Shown: piece by piece, positions 43,682-52,190 of the stretch | Layout of the letters: each line of letters starts with the position of its first letter | How positions within the stretch are numbered: position 1 is the first letter of the stretch | Origin: GWB2-37-7 sp942492835 | Lineage (GTDB): Bacteria > Bacillota > Clostridia > Lutisporales > Lutisporaceae | Reading direction: 5' to 3' | Length of the DNA stretch: 64,000 bases | Assembly: GCA_942492835.1 (NCBI GenBank) | Contig: OW818645.1 | Span: forward strand, 3,658,001-3,722,000 | Translations under genes and position numbers: made by a program | The notes under the pieces: generated by a model | Database searches by the model: none | Seen by the model: only the letters and a program-made list of their open reading frames with translations | Told to the model about the DNA's origin: nothing

Positions 43682-45662
43682 AATGTTCTATTCAAAACTT
43701 GCCATTCAGAATATTAAAAAGAATGGTAAATTCTATTTTCCCTATATTTTGACTTGTGTTGGAACTATTGCTATGTTCTATATAATGTGTGCAATGTCTT
43801 TCAATGATGGCTTAAAGAAGATGCCTGGCTATACCTCTCTTAGCTTTATTCTTATACTGGGTTGTATTGTTGTTGGTTTATTTGCTGTTATCTTTCTTTT
43901 TTATACCAATAGCTTTCTGATGAAGCGTCGTACAAAAGAATTGGGATTATATAATATTTTGGGTATGGAGAAACGTCATATTGCAAAGGTGCTGTTCTAT
44001 GAAACAATTTACATAGGTGTAATAGGACTTGTTTTTGGTTTGTTTTTCGGAATTCTTCTGGACAAATTGATGATACTCCTGCTATGTAAAATTATTAGTT
44101 TTTCTGTCCCACTTGGCTTTTCTATTTCTATTGTTGGAATTGTGGCAACTGTAATTTTATTTGGCTGCATTATTTTCTTGACACTGCTTTTTAACCTTGC
44201 TAAGATTCATCTTGCCAAACCAATTGAGCTGCTCCATGGTCGCAATGTAGGCGAAAAAGAGCCAAAAACCAAATGGTTTCTTACTATCTTAGGCGTGATT
44301 TGCCTTGTTGCTGGTTACTATCTTGCTATTACAGTTAAATCGCCGCTAGTAGCAATTTTCCTATTCTTTATTGCTGTCATTCTTGTTATAATTGGTACTT
44401 ATTGTTTGTTCACGGCTGGCAGTATAGCAATTTTAAAACTGCTTCGTAAAAACAAAAAGTATTACTATCAGACCAAGCATTTCACAAGCGTTTCTGGTAT
44501 GATTTATCGCATGAAGCAGAATGCTGTAGGTCTTGCTAATATATGTATTTTATCTACTATGGTGCTTGTAATAGTATCTACCACTGTTTGCATGTATATG
44601 GGTGTAGAGGATTCCCTTGATTTACGCTATCCAGAGGATTGCATTCTCCACATGACTAATGTAACCAATGAAGAACAAAAAGTGGCTTTACAGGTAATAA
44701 ATGATACCCTCAATGATAAAGCTGAGAATATAAATTATTATACCTCCCTTGGATTTGCATCAAAAAAGAATGGTGACACCTTTGATATTTCTAGTTTAAG
44801 CAATGCCTATACAGATGCTAATGTGGCGATGCTTGAATTCTTGACTGAAGATGAATATGCACGTATTTCTGGTCAAGAGGTAACATTGTCTGATAATGAA
44901 GCTTTGGTGTTTGAAGCCTATGGCAAACTAAGCGATACGTTTACATTGTTTGACAAAACGTATACCATAAAGGAACATCTGAAATCTTTACCAATTGATG
45001 GTTCTTATTCAGCTTTAATGATTCAGCAGTATTATATCGTAGTAAATCAAAAAGTGGTAGATGCTATCAACATATCGCAGCAAAGTGCATTTGGCAAAGA
45101 AGCAAGCACTTTTTCGTCTACTATTATGTTTGATTTGAATTGTGCAGATGATGAAAAGACTGCTATAGCAACAACTTTGTCAAGAACTATTTCGGATACA
45201 ATTAGTAAAAATCCTGACAATAAATGTAGTATCTATATAGAAAATCGACAGGGAAATGAAAGAGATTTTTATGCACTTTATGGTGGTTTCTTATTTCTTG
45301 GTCTGTTCCTTGGAACTTTATTCTTAATGGCAACTGCTTTGATTATTTACTACAAGCAAATTTCAGAGGGCTATGATGACAAAGCTCGTTTTGAAATCAT
45401 GCAGAAGGTTGGTATGGGTAAGGAAGAAGTGAGAGCCACCATTCGTTCACAGGTGTTAAAGGTATTTTTCTTGCCGATTATCGTAGCTGCTATTCATGTA
45501 GCTGGTGCTTTTAATATGATTACTCGTTTGTTGGCAATATTCTGTCTGACAAACATAAATCTGTTCTTAATCTGCACCATTATCACAATATTGATATTTG
45601 CGATAATCTATGCTATTGTCTATGTGCTAACTGCAAAAGTATATTATAAAATAGTAGAATAA
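43674..45662 (+). CDS. BceB-type ABC transporter permease
   Basis: 662 residues from a GTG within the end of the ATPase gene (MNKMFYSKLAIQNIKKNGKF); a longer frame has no ribosome site. FtsX-like helices occur at both ends, e.g. the pair around LGLYNILGMEKRHIAKVLFY (coupling region) and MQKVGMGKEEVRATIRSQ near the C-terminus. A large external domain of about 210 residues (about 300-540) lies between helices, the substrate-sensing part in BceB. Ten helices expected. The specific peptide is unknown. Confidence 0.92.
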   Translation: MNKMFYSKLAIQNIKKNGKFYFPYILTCVGTIAMFYIMCAMSFNDGLKKMPGYTSLSFILILGCIVVGLFAVIFLFYTNSFLMKRRTKELGLYNILGMEKRHIAKVLFYETIYIGVIGLVFGLFFGILLDKLMILLLCKIISFSVPLGFSISIVGIVATVILFGCIIFLTLLFNLAKIHLAKPIELLHGRNVGEKEPKTKWFLTILGVICLVAGYYLAITVKSPLVAIFLFFIAVILVIIGTYCLFTAGSIAILKLLRKNKKYYYQTKHFTSVSGMIYRMKQNAVGLANICILSTMVLVIVSTTVCMYMGVEDSLDLRYPEDCILHMTNVTNEEQKVALQVINDTLNDKAENINYYTSLGFASKKNGDTFDISSLSNAYTDANVAMLEFLTEDEYARISGQEVTLSDNEALVFEAYGKLSDTFTLFDKTYTIKEHLKSLPIDGSYSALMIQQYYIVVNQKVVDAINISQQSAFGKEASTFSSTIMFDLNCADDEKTAIATTLSRTISDTISKNPDNKCSIYIENRQGNERDFYALYGGFLFLGLFLGTLFLMATALIIYYKQISEGYDDKARFEIMQKVGMGKEEVRATIRSQVLKVFFLPIIVAAIHVAGAFNMITRLLAIFCLTNINLFLICTIITILIFAIIYAIVYVLTAKVYYKIVE

Positions 45663-45677
45663 ACATATATAGCTATG

Positions 45678-45725
45678 AAGACTGTCAGTTCATGATGAAA
45701 TGATCTGATGGTCTTTTACTTTTAT
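45678..45725 (+). terminator. Terminator after the Bce module
   Basis: aagactgtcag (45678-45688) pairs with ctgatggtctt (45705-45715) with an internal mismatch, then T-rich sequence. Confidence 0.65.
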
Positions 45726-45735
45726 TCAGGTATAT

Positions 45736-45763
45736 TTGACAGTATATATAAATTTAATATAGA
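45736..45763 (+). promoter_or_regulatory. Promoter of the SCIFF maturase gene
   Basis: Perfect TTGACA (45736-45741) and TATAGA (45758-45763), 16 bp apart, between the Bce terminator and the TTG start. The maturase gene is thus not dependent on upstream transcription. Confidence 0.65.
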
Positions 45764-45799
45764 ATAAGAATGGAATTTAGGATATTTGGGGGTATAAAA

Positions 45800-47152
45800 T
45801 TGCTACATAAGTATGAATTAAACGGTTTAAACATTGTTATTGATGTGAATAGCGGCTCTGTACATGTATTTGATGAAATTGCCTATGATGTGGTTGATTT
45901 CATACAACAGCCTGTTGAAAACGCAATAAGCGGTTTAAAGGAAAAACATACAAAAGAAGAGATAATAGAAGCATATAATGAGTTAATAAAGCTTCAACAA
46001 GACGGTCAGCTTAACTCATCAGATACATATAGAGATAAGATTTTAAGTGAAAAGAAGGAAATGCATACAAAGGCACTATGTCTAAATATAGCACATGATT
46101 GTAATATCAGGTGTGGCTATTGCTTTGCATCTACTGGTGATTATCATGGTGGTAGAAAGCTTATGCCTATTGAGGTTGCCAAGGGGGCTATAGACTTTTT
46201 ACTTAGTACCTCAGGCAATAGAAAGCGACTTGAGGTGGACTTCTTTGGCGGAGAGCCTTTAATGAACTTTGATGTTGTCAAAGAAACCGTAAAATATGGC
46301 AGAGAGAAGCAGAAGGAATATAATAAAAGAATTGGATTCACAATGACTACAAATGGTACTTTATTAAATGATGAGATTGAAGCTTTTATTAATGAGAATA
46401 TGGATAATGTAGTAGTAAGTATAGATGGAAGAAAATCAGTAAATGATAAAATGAGAAAATTTACTGACGGTAGAGGAACCTTTGACGATATTCTACCTAA
46501 AATTAAGAGCTTGGTAGATAAAAGAGGAGATAAGAGCTATTATATAAGAGGCACTTTTACAGCCAATAATCTGGACTTTAGTGAAGATGTAATATTTCTA
46601 GCAGATCAAGGCTTCAAAGAAATATCGATTGAGCCTGTAGTAGCGGAGAAAAATAAGGCTTATGCACTTAAAGAAGAGCACTTAGCATATATTTATCAGC
46701 AGTATGATAAATTAGCGCAAAAGTATATAGAATATCAAGAGAGCGGAAAGGGTTTTAGATATTATCACTTTCTGATGGATTTAGACGGAGGTCCTTGCAT
46801 TTATAAAAGAGTTACATCTTGTGGGTCAGGTGTTGAGTATTTTGCAGTGACACCTGATGGAGAACTTTATCCTTGCCATCAGTTTGTTGGAAGAGAAGAA
46901 TACTTGCTGGGTAATATAAAGGATGGCATAACTAACAAAGCACTTCAGAAACAATTTGAAGAAAACACAGTTTATCATAAAGAAAAATGCTCTGATTGTT
47001 GGGCTAAGTTTTATTGCAGTGGTGGCTGTAGGGCAAATGCAGAAGCTTTCAACAATGATTTGATGGTACCATATGATATGGAATGTAAGCTACAGAAAAA
47101 GAGAATAGAGTGCGCAATAATGCTTAAGGCATATGAAGCACTTAATCAATAA
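45800..47152 (+). CDS. scfB: SCIFF radical SAM maturase (thioether-forming)
   Basis: 450 residues with a TTG start (MLHKYELNGLNIVID) behind GGGGG; a longer frame has no ribosome site. An N-terminal peptide-binding (RRE-like) region leads to the radical SAM cluster CNIRCGYC (Cys101, 105, 108), then GGEPLMNFD. A C-terminal SPASM region carries GGPCIYKRVTSCGSG, LYPCHQF and KCSDCWAKFYCSGGCRA for two auxiliary 4Fe-4S clusters. This matches the maturase of the six-cysteine SCIFF peptide (CteB type). The precursor gene usually lies just upstream, but here no such peptide is found. Confidence 0.92.
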   Translation: MLHKYELNGLNIVIDVNSGSVHVFDEIAYDVVDFIQQPVENAISGLKEKHTKEEIIEAYNELIKLQQDGQLNSSDTYRDKILSEKKEMHTKALCLNIAHDCNIRCGYCFASTGDYHGGRKLMPIEVAKGAIDFLLSTSGNRKRLEVDFFGGEPLMNFDVVKETVKYGREKQKEYNKRIGFTMTTNGTLLNDEIEAFINENMDNVVVSIDGRKSVNDKMRKFTDGRGTFDDILPKIKSLVDKRGDKSYYIRGTFTANNLDFSEDVIFLADQGFKEISIEPVVAEKNKAYALKEEHLAYIYQQYDKLAQKYIEYQESGKGFRYYHFLMDLDGGPCIYKRVTSCGSGVEYFAVTPDGELYPCHQFVGREEYLLGNIKDGITNKALQKQFEENTVYHKEKCSDCWAKFYCSGGCRANAEAFNNDLMVPYDMECKLQKKRIECAIMLKAYEALNQ

Positions 47153-47234
47153 AAGTTTTAACTAAAGAATATGATGTCCACTTAATTATATTTTAGTGGA
47201 TATTGATTTATATTAAAAAACAGGAGGAAGAAAA

Positions 47235-47807
47235 ATGGAGAAATTTATACCAGTAAATATGTCAAACAAGCATGTACATATTTCAAAGGAGCATTTGGAG
47301 ATTTTATTTGGAGCAGGTTATGAGCTTACAAAGACAAAGGATTTATCACAGCCTGGTCAATTTGCATGTGAAGAAAAGGTTGATGTAGTAGGACCAAAGT
47401 CTACTATGAAGGGCATTAGAATACTAGGACCAACAAGACCTGAAACACAAATTGAAATTTCTGTATTTGATGCAAGAGCTCTTGGTGTTGAAGCAGTTGT
47501 TGTTGCTTCAGGAAACACTAAAGGAACTCCAGGCTGTACTATAATAGGACCAAAAGGTCAAGTGACTTTGGATAAGGGCTTGATAGTTGCAGCTAGACAT
47601 ATACATTTTCATACTGATGATGCACCAAAGTATGGAGTAAAGGATAAAGATATTGTAAAGGTAAGAGTTGGCAATGAAAGAGCTGTTGTATTTGAAAATG
47701 TTGTTGTAAGAGTACATCCGACTTATGCTCTCGATATGCATATAGACATCGAAGAAGGCAATGCCGCAGGTATAAAAAATGGAGAACAAGGCGAAATAAT
47801 CAAATAA
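47235..47807 (+). CDS. pduL: Phosphate propanoyl/acetyltransferase, PduL type
   Basis: 190 residues behind CAGGAGG. Two similar beta-barrel halves with zinc-binding His motifs: VNMSNKHVHISKEHLE near the start and VAARHIHFHTDDAPKYG later; LGPTRPETQIEIS is also typical. It lacks the encapsulation peptide found in microcompartment forms. It converts acyl-CoA plus phosphate into acyl-phosphate, for ATP formation with acetate kinase. The deoC gene starts 16 bp after it. Confidence 0.94.
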   Translation: MEKFIPVNMSNKHVHISKEHLEILFGAGYELTKTKDLSQPGQFACEEKVDVVGPKSTMKGIRILGPTRPETQIEISVFDARALGVEAVVVASGNTKGTPGCTIIGPKGQVTLDKGLIVAARHIHFHTDDAPKYGVKDKDIVKVRVGNERAVVFENVVVRVHPTYALDMHIDIEEGNAAGIKNGEQGEIIK

Positions 47808-47823
47808 ATTCAGGAGGCTGTTT

Positions 47824-48486
47824 ATGGATAAGAAAACCTTAGCTTCTTATATTGATCACACAATATTAAAGGCAGATGCAGAGGAAAAGGACGTAGAAAA
47901 GCTTTGTAAGGAGGCTGCACAATATGTATTTGCATCAGTATGTGTAAATGCTGGCAATGTTAAACAAGCAGCAAAATTATTAAAGGGCAGTCAAGTAAAG
48001 GTTTGTACTGTGGTAGGATTTCCACTTGGAGCTACATTATCTTCAGTAAAAGCCTTTGAAGCAGAAGAAGCAATAAAAGACGGTGCAGCTGAGGTTGATA
48101 TGGTTATAAATATTGGGGCATTAAAGTCTGGTAAGCTAGATGTAGTAGAAGCTGATATCAAAGCAGTGGCTGATGTATGCAAAAATAAAGCTTTGATGAA
48201 GGTTATTATAGAAACCTGTCTATTAACTGATGAGGAAAAGGTTACTGCCTGTCAGTTAGCTAAAAAATCAGGTGCTAACTATGTAAAGACTTCAACAGGA
48301 TTTTCGACAGGCGGCGCAAAAGTTGAAGATATTATACTTATGAGGAAGACAGTAGGATCAATAATGGGAGTGAAAGCCTCAGGTGGTATCAGAGATTTAG
48401 AAACTACACTTAAGATGATAGAAGCAGGAGCTACCAGAATTGGTGCCAGTGCATCTGTAAGCATTGTAAATGATATAAAAGAATAA
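47824..48486 (+). CDS. deoC: Deoxyribose-phosphate aldolase
   Basis: 220 residues behind CAGGAGG. Motifs: ASYIDHTILKADA, GAAEVDMVINIGAL, KVIIETCLLTDEE with a catalytic Lys, and YVKTSTGFSTGGA with the Schiff-base Lys. It splits deoxyribose-5-phosphate into glyceraldehyde-3-phosphate and acetaldehyde. With PduL encoded just before it, acetaldehyde can pass through acetyl-CoA to acetyl-phosphate if an aldehyde dehydrogenase is encoded elsewhere. Confidence 0.97.
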   Translation: MDKKTLASYIDHTILKADAEEKDVEKLCKEAAQYVFASVCVNAGNVKQAAKLLKGSQVKVCTVVGFPLGATLSSVKAFEAEEAIKDGAAEVDMVINIGALKSGKLDVVEADIKAVADVCKNKALMKVIIETCLLTDEEKVTACQLAKKSGANYVKTSTGFSTGGAKVEDIILMRKTVGSIMGVKASGGIRDLETTLKMIEAGATRIGASASVSIVNDIKE

Positions 48487-48506
48487 ATCTGAAGGATTAT
48501 TTAACA

Positions 48507-48550
48507 CAATAAAGGAAGGTGACTTTTTTAAGCACCTTCCTTTATTGTTA
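48507..48550. terminator. Bidirectional terminator overlapping the 3' end of the next gene
   Basis: Perfect 15-bp arms caataaaggaaggtg (48507-48521) and caccttcctttattg (48533-48547). The last codons and the stop of the convergent minus-strand gene lie within the right arm and loop. Confidence 0.88.
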
Positions 48551-49151
48551 TATTTGTAGTAATTTGCTCTGTCTGCTCATCTATGGTCTCAAAGACACTA
48601 GTGTAGTCTGGACTCAATGTTTTGATAAAGCTTTGCAACCATAATGTCTTAATTTCATATAAGGGTTTAAAATACCTATCTGCATTTTGATGCTGTTCAG
48701 ATTCATCCTCAGGCTTTTTAAAAATCCAATTAAGCTGTCGATTAGAAAAAGTCAGGTAATCTAAGTCCTTAATGCTTATATATAGCTCCTTTATAAGTTT
48801 TTTTATGTCATTTGAATTATATTGTGCAGTTAAGCTTTTATTGAACTTCTTACCCCATTTGATACCATTATCCTCAAAGATTCTTTTAGCATTTAATATG
48901 GCACTATCTCCAAATACATCAAACATATCAATCAAATAGTAATAAATATTTCTACTCATGGTATCCATCTTATTTACATCTTCTACAATATTGATGGGTG
49001 CTTTAATTTTTTTATAACGTTTTGGTTTAGAGATTATCCTTATGATAATGTTTCTAAACTGACTTTTATAACCCATCTTTATTTTTTTATTTAAGTCTGT
49101 GATCATATTAATTTTGAAATCTAATAAGTCTCTGTCTTCAAATATCAACAT
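48528..49151 (-). CDS. Hypothetical protein (207 aa)
   Basis: ATG at 49151 behind AAGGTGA. The product is lysine- and isoleucine-rich, mostly helical, with a basic patch in IRIISKPKRYKKIKAP and an aromatic segment in SNRQLNWIFKKPEDE. No signal peptide or membrane helix. No family recognised. Its last codons (IKEGA) lie in a terminator stem shared with deoC. Confidence 0.7.
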   Translation of the reverse strand: MLIFEDRDLLDFKINMITDLNKKIKMGYKSQFRNIIIRIISKPKRYKKIKAPINIVEDVNKMDTMSRNIYYYLIDMFDVFGDSAILNAKRIFEDNGIKWGKKFNKSLTAQYNSNDIKKLIKELYISIKDLDYLTFSNRQLNWIFKKPEDESEQHQNADRYFKPLYEIKTLWLQSFIKTLSPDYTSVFETIDEQTEQITTNITIKEGA

Positions 49152-49322
49152 TTATTTCACCTTCTAGAATTTTTATGAGCAATTTAAAAAAGCCTGCATA
49201 TAATAATATTATTTCTAAAAAAGTATCATTTATACAAGTCTTTATTTGAAACACATCCAGTAAAACAAAAATATAGCTATCTATTCATACACGTTGTATT
49301 ATCTACTAACATATTATAATTA

Positions 49323-49380
49323 TTATATATGTTGTCAAAAAAAATTATCATTCACTAAAGCAGTAGAAGCGTCTATATAT
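49323..49380 (+). repeat. Second repeated intergenic element, copy 2
   Basis: Shares ttatatatgtt, tcattc, agtagaagc, tc and atatat with 36611-36670 in order and spacing. Confidence 0.5.
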
Positions 49381-49416
49381 TGGATTAAACAATTAACTTT
49401 ATAAAATGCACAAATA

Positions 49417-49463
49417 TTTTTGCAACATATGAATCAAGGAAAATGCTTAGTGCAAAACATATA
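49417..49463 (+). repeat. Repeated leader element, copy 3
   Basis: 49417-49445 agrees with 18584-18612 at 26 of 29 positions, and 49446-49463 agrees with 18641-18658 at 17 of 18. Here the two parts are adjacent; in copy 1 they are 28 nt apart. It ends 21 nt before the start codon of the protease gene. Confidence 0.65.
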
Positions 49464-49484
49464 GATGGCGAGAGGAGTTTTATA

Positions 49485-50306
49485 GTGGTAAAAATAACCA
49501 ATAAGAAAAGACTTAGTCTGCTTCATAGCATAGAAAAGACTAGAAATTCCAGAGTGATTTCTTATATTTCCTACTCACCGATGGATGATTATGTATTAAT
49601 ACCTCTATATAAAAAGCTTTCTAGTATAGGTCACACAGAACGGATAGACCTTTTTTTACACAGCTATGGAGGTGTTGTGGATATACCATATAAGATAGTA
49701 AATCTAATAAGAGAGTATTGCGATTATTTTAGTGTTATAATACCTTTTGTGGCGAAAAGTGCTGCAACTATGATCGCTATAGGTGCAGACGAAATAGTAA
49801 TGGGGCCAACCTCGGAGCTGGGGCCTATTGATCCTTTGGTAAAACATCCAATATATGAGGATATGTGGATACCAGTTCAATCCATACGAATGTGCATTGA
49901 GTTTATGGAGGAGAGGATAACTAAAAGTGAAGATCCTAATCTTATGGCGTCACTATTATATCCAATAGCGGATAAACTTGATCCTTGGATAATCGGGGAT
50001 TATGAAAAGTTAATAAAAGCATCATATCAATATGCAGAAGCACTGTTAGAAAAGAATATGTTTAAAAATAACAAGGAGAAGGCAAGGCTTGTTACTAGAA
50101 CTATGACAGAAAAATATTTTTCTCACGGCTATTGCATAAATAGACATGAGGCGAAAGAAGAGTTGGGGCTTAATGTGGTACAGGCGGAGGGAGATCTTTG
50201 GGAGATTATCTGGGCACTTTATCTTGCCTATGATGATTATATGCAGGAAAAGGACTATAGCTATATAATGGAAATTACCAATGATATAAGAGACAAGTAT
50301 AAATAA
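49485..50306 (+). CDS. SDH-type (ClpP/crotonase-fold) serine protease
   Basis: 273 residues from the GTG with GAGAGGAG 7 nt upstream. The fold of the serine dehydrogenase proteinase family is shown by DLFLHSYGGVVDIPYKIV, then the nucleophile Ser in FVAKSAATMIAIGADEIVMG and SELGPIDPLV. The region FSHGYCINRHEAKEELGL follows. These are ClpP/SppA-like proteins, often thought membrane-associated, although this one has no obvious membrane helix. Substrate unknown. Confidence 0.9.
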   Translation: MVKITNKKRLSLLHSIEKTRNSRVISYISYSPMDDYVLIPLYKKLSSIGHTERIDLFLHSYGGVVDIPYKIVNLIREYCDYFSVIIPFVAKSAATMIAIGADEIVMGPTSELGPIDPLVKHPIYEDMWIPVQSIRMCIEFMEERITKSEDPNLMASLLYPIADKLDPWIIGDYEKLIKASYQYAEALLEKNMFKNNKEKARLVTRTMTEKYFSHGYCINRHEAKEELGLNVVQAEGDLWEIIWALYLAYDDYMQEKDYSYIMEITNDIRDKYK

Positions 50307-50475
50307 AAATATAAGTATATGGATTTAATAGCACCATCAGTCATGCTTTATATAAATAGCATGGCTTTTTATTTGGCTTTTATTTGAAAATCGGTATAGT
50401 ACTTGACATAGATAAGGCTAATTATATTATAATAAGCATATAACAATAAAGATTATACAAAATGGGAGGAAAAAT

Positions 50476-51204
50476 ATGAATCCAGTTGCTTTTGAGATAT
50501 TTGGTCTATCTATAAGATGGTATGGGATAATTCTGTCTGTAGGAATCATGGTTGGTATTCTGCTAGCTTATTATGAAGCTAAAAGACTAGGCAGGGATCC
50601 TGAATATATTATAGACTTGGCTTTGTGGTGTATTCCAGCCGCGGTGATAGGAGCCAGAATATATTATGTTATTCTAGAGTGGGATTACTATAATGGTGAT
50701 ATATTGAGGATGATAAATATTAGAGAAGGCGGTTTAGCTATTCATGGAGCTTTGATTGCCGCAATACTTACAGGATATATATTTACCAGAGTAAAGAAAA
50801 TTAGCTTCTTAGAAACCGCAGACATAGTTGCACCCAGTATAATCATGGGTCAGGCAATAGGCAGATGGGGAAACTTCGTAAATGGAGAGGCTCATGGAGG
50901 ACTTACCAACCTACCTTGGGGCATTATTGTAGATGGTGTGAAGGTTCACCCTACTTTTCTTTATGAATCTATATGGAGTCTAGGAATATTTTTCTTTTTA
51001 ACTTTCTATAAAGGTAAAAAGAAGGTAGATGGAGAGGTGTTTTTACTTTACGGAATATTATATTCTATAGGCAGGTTTTGGATTGAGGGCTTAAGAACTG
51101 ACAGCTTGTGGTTTATGGGAATGAGAGCCGCTCAATTGATAAGCATAGCTATTATTATCGTATTTTCAGTATCTATGGTGCTTATTAGACGAAGAAAAAA
51201 ATAG
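50476..51204 (+). CDS. lgt: Prolipoprotein diacylglyceryl transferase
   Basis: 242 residues, ATG behind GGGAGG. Seven membrane helices; the Lgt signature GRWGNFVNGEAHGG and the motifs REGGLAIHGALIAAIL and HPTFLYESIWSL are present. It moves a diacylglyceryl group from phosphatidylglycerol to the lipobox Cys of prolipoproteins, such as the lipoproteins encoded at 35.4 and 37.9 kb in this window. Confidence 0.97.
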   Translation: MNPVAFEIFGLSIRWYGIILSVGIMVGILLAYYEAKRLGRDPEYIIDLALWCIPAAVIGARIYYVILEWDYYNGDILRMINIREGGLAIHGALIAAILTGYIFTRVKKISFLETADIVAPSIIMGQAIGRWGNFVNGEAHGGLTNLPWGIIVDGVKVHPTFLYESIWSLGIFFFLTFYKGKKKVDGEVFLLYGILYSIGRFWIEGLRTDSLWFMGMRAAQLISIAIIIVFSVSMVLIRRRKK

Positions 51205-51400
51205 CAAAATTTTACATAATACTCATTTGTTCTTTTGAAAATGCAATAAAAATCTATTTTCAAAGCAAAAGCGAGCAATTTATGGTAAAACAGAGAAACT
51301 ATGGGTATACGCCTTTAGACAAGCTTAAATAAATGTTGACGTTTTTTGTCTAATACCTATAAAATAAAAGTGGATTTTTTATTTTATGGGGGAAGTAATA
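51205..51400 (+). other. Intergenic region with hairpin and Spo0E-like gene promoter
   Basis: tgaaaat and attttca (about 51235-51261) form a hairpin after lgt, perhaps a weak terminator. TTGACG (51335-51340) and TATAAA (51358-51363), 17 bp apart, make a good promoter for the small gene at 51401. Confidence 0.6.
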
Positions 51401-51541
51401 GTGATATTAAGAGAAATTGAGATGTTAAGACAACAATTGCATCTACTTATTGATGAGAATGCAAGCTATGATACAATATATACAAAAAGTATTGAGCTAG
51501 ACTTGCTAATAAGCAAATTCTATAATATATTAGCTATATAA
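51401..51541 (+). CDS. Spo0E-like aspartyl-phosphate phosphatase (second copy)
   Basis: 46 residues with a GTG start behind GGGGGAAG. Two helices as in the family: EIEMLRQQLHLLIDEN and then TKSIELDLLISKFYN, where SIELD matches the SQELD signature closely. By family it would remove phosphate from Spo0A or another response regulator. Own promoter and own terminator. The copy at 4198 is less typical (SVALD). Confidence 0.85.
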   Translation: MILREIEMLRQQLHLLIDENASYDTIYTKSIELDLLISKFYNILAI

Positions 51542-51598
51542 ATCTTATAAATGTTTGCTTCGAAATATATAGCGACTGAAAACAAAATATTTTTTTTC

Positions 51599-51640
51599 AA
51601 AATACAAAAGCTAAATACTTTTGTATTTTTTTATTTTTTG
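51599..51640 (+). terminator. Terminator after the Spo0E-like gene
   Basis: aatacaaaag (51601-51610) and cttttgtatt (51618-51627) with a 7-nt loop, then a long T-rich run. Confidence 0.88.
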
Positions 51641-51685
51641 TGAGAAGGTGGGAAGGAATTTTAAAAGTTATATAGAATATGTCAT

Positions 51686-51714
51686 AAAGTGGTACAAAGT
51701 GGAGCGAAGTGGAA
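51686..51714 (+). promoter_or_regulatory. MraZ operator: three direct repeats
   Basis: AGTGG occurs at 51688, 51698 and 51708, exactly 10 bp apart, upstream of mraZ. MraZ is known to bind such short direct repeats, one per turn of the helix, before its own gene, so the dcw cluster is probably autoregulated. Confidence 0.85.
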
Positions 51715-51740
51715 CAAATATTACAAGTGTGGTGATATAG

Positions 51741-52172
51741 ATGTTTATCGGAGAATACAATCATTCCTTAGATCCAAAAAACAGAGTGATAATACCTGCA
51801 AAGTTTAGGGAACAGCTTGGTGATTCCTTTGTAATTACAAAGGGTTTGGATAATTGTTTGTTTGTATACTCTATAGATGAGTGGAGAGTAGTGGAGGAAA
51901 AATTAAAATCCCTTCCTATGACCAATAAAGATGCTCGTGCTTTTATTAGATTTTTCTTCGCCGGTGCCAGTGAGTGTGAGGTAGACAAACAGGGAAGAAC
52001 CCTAATACCTTCAAATCTTAAAGAATATGCTGATATTGATAAGGATGTTGTTATAATTGGCGTTTCTACAAGAATAGAAATTTGGAGCCTTGAGCAATGG
52101 AATAAATTTAATGACGATGCAAATATTAGTTATGAAGATGTGGCAGAAAAAATGTCATACCTTGGAATATAA
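51741..52172 (+). CDS. mraZ: Transcriptional regulator MraZ
   Basis: 143 residues, two AbrB-like SpoVT half-domains: FIGEYNHSLDPKNRVIIPAKF and the second around CEVDKQGRTLIPSNLKEYA. MraZ forms a ring that binds direct repeats at its promoter and represses the cell wall/division cluster. First gene of the dcw cluster; rsmH starts 18 bp after it. Confidence 0.97.
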   Translation: MFIGEYNHSLDPKNRVIIPAKFREQLGDSFVITKGLDNCLFVYSIDEWRVVEEKLKSLPMTNKDARAFIRFFFAGASECEVDKQGRTLIPSNLKEYADIDKDVVIIGVSTRIEIWSLEQWNKFNDDANISYEDVAEKMSYLGI

Positions 52173-52190
52173 CAAAAAGGGTGAAAAATA

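Larger units (their letters stand above)
49152..49484. other. 333-bp intergenic region with both repeated leader elements
   Basis: Divergent promoters for the 207-aa gene and the SDH protease gene are expected. Both repeated elements of this window occur: 49323-49380 (like 36611-36670) and 49417-49463 (like 18584-18658). No ORF with a ribosome site or known RNA family was recognised. Confidence 0.55.

Noticed and set aside
51265..51340. Possible c-di-GMP or other riboswitch before the second Spo0E-like gene
   Set aside because: The sequence has some GAAA and paired stretches but lacks the conserved strings of known riboswitch classes.
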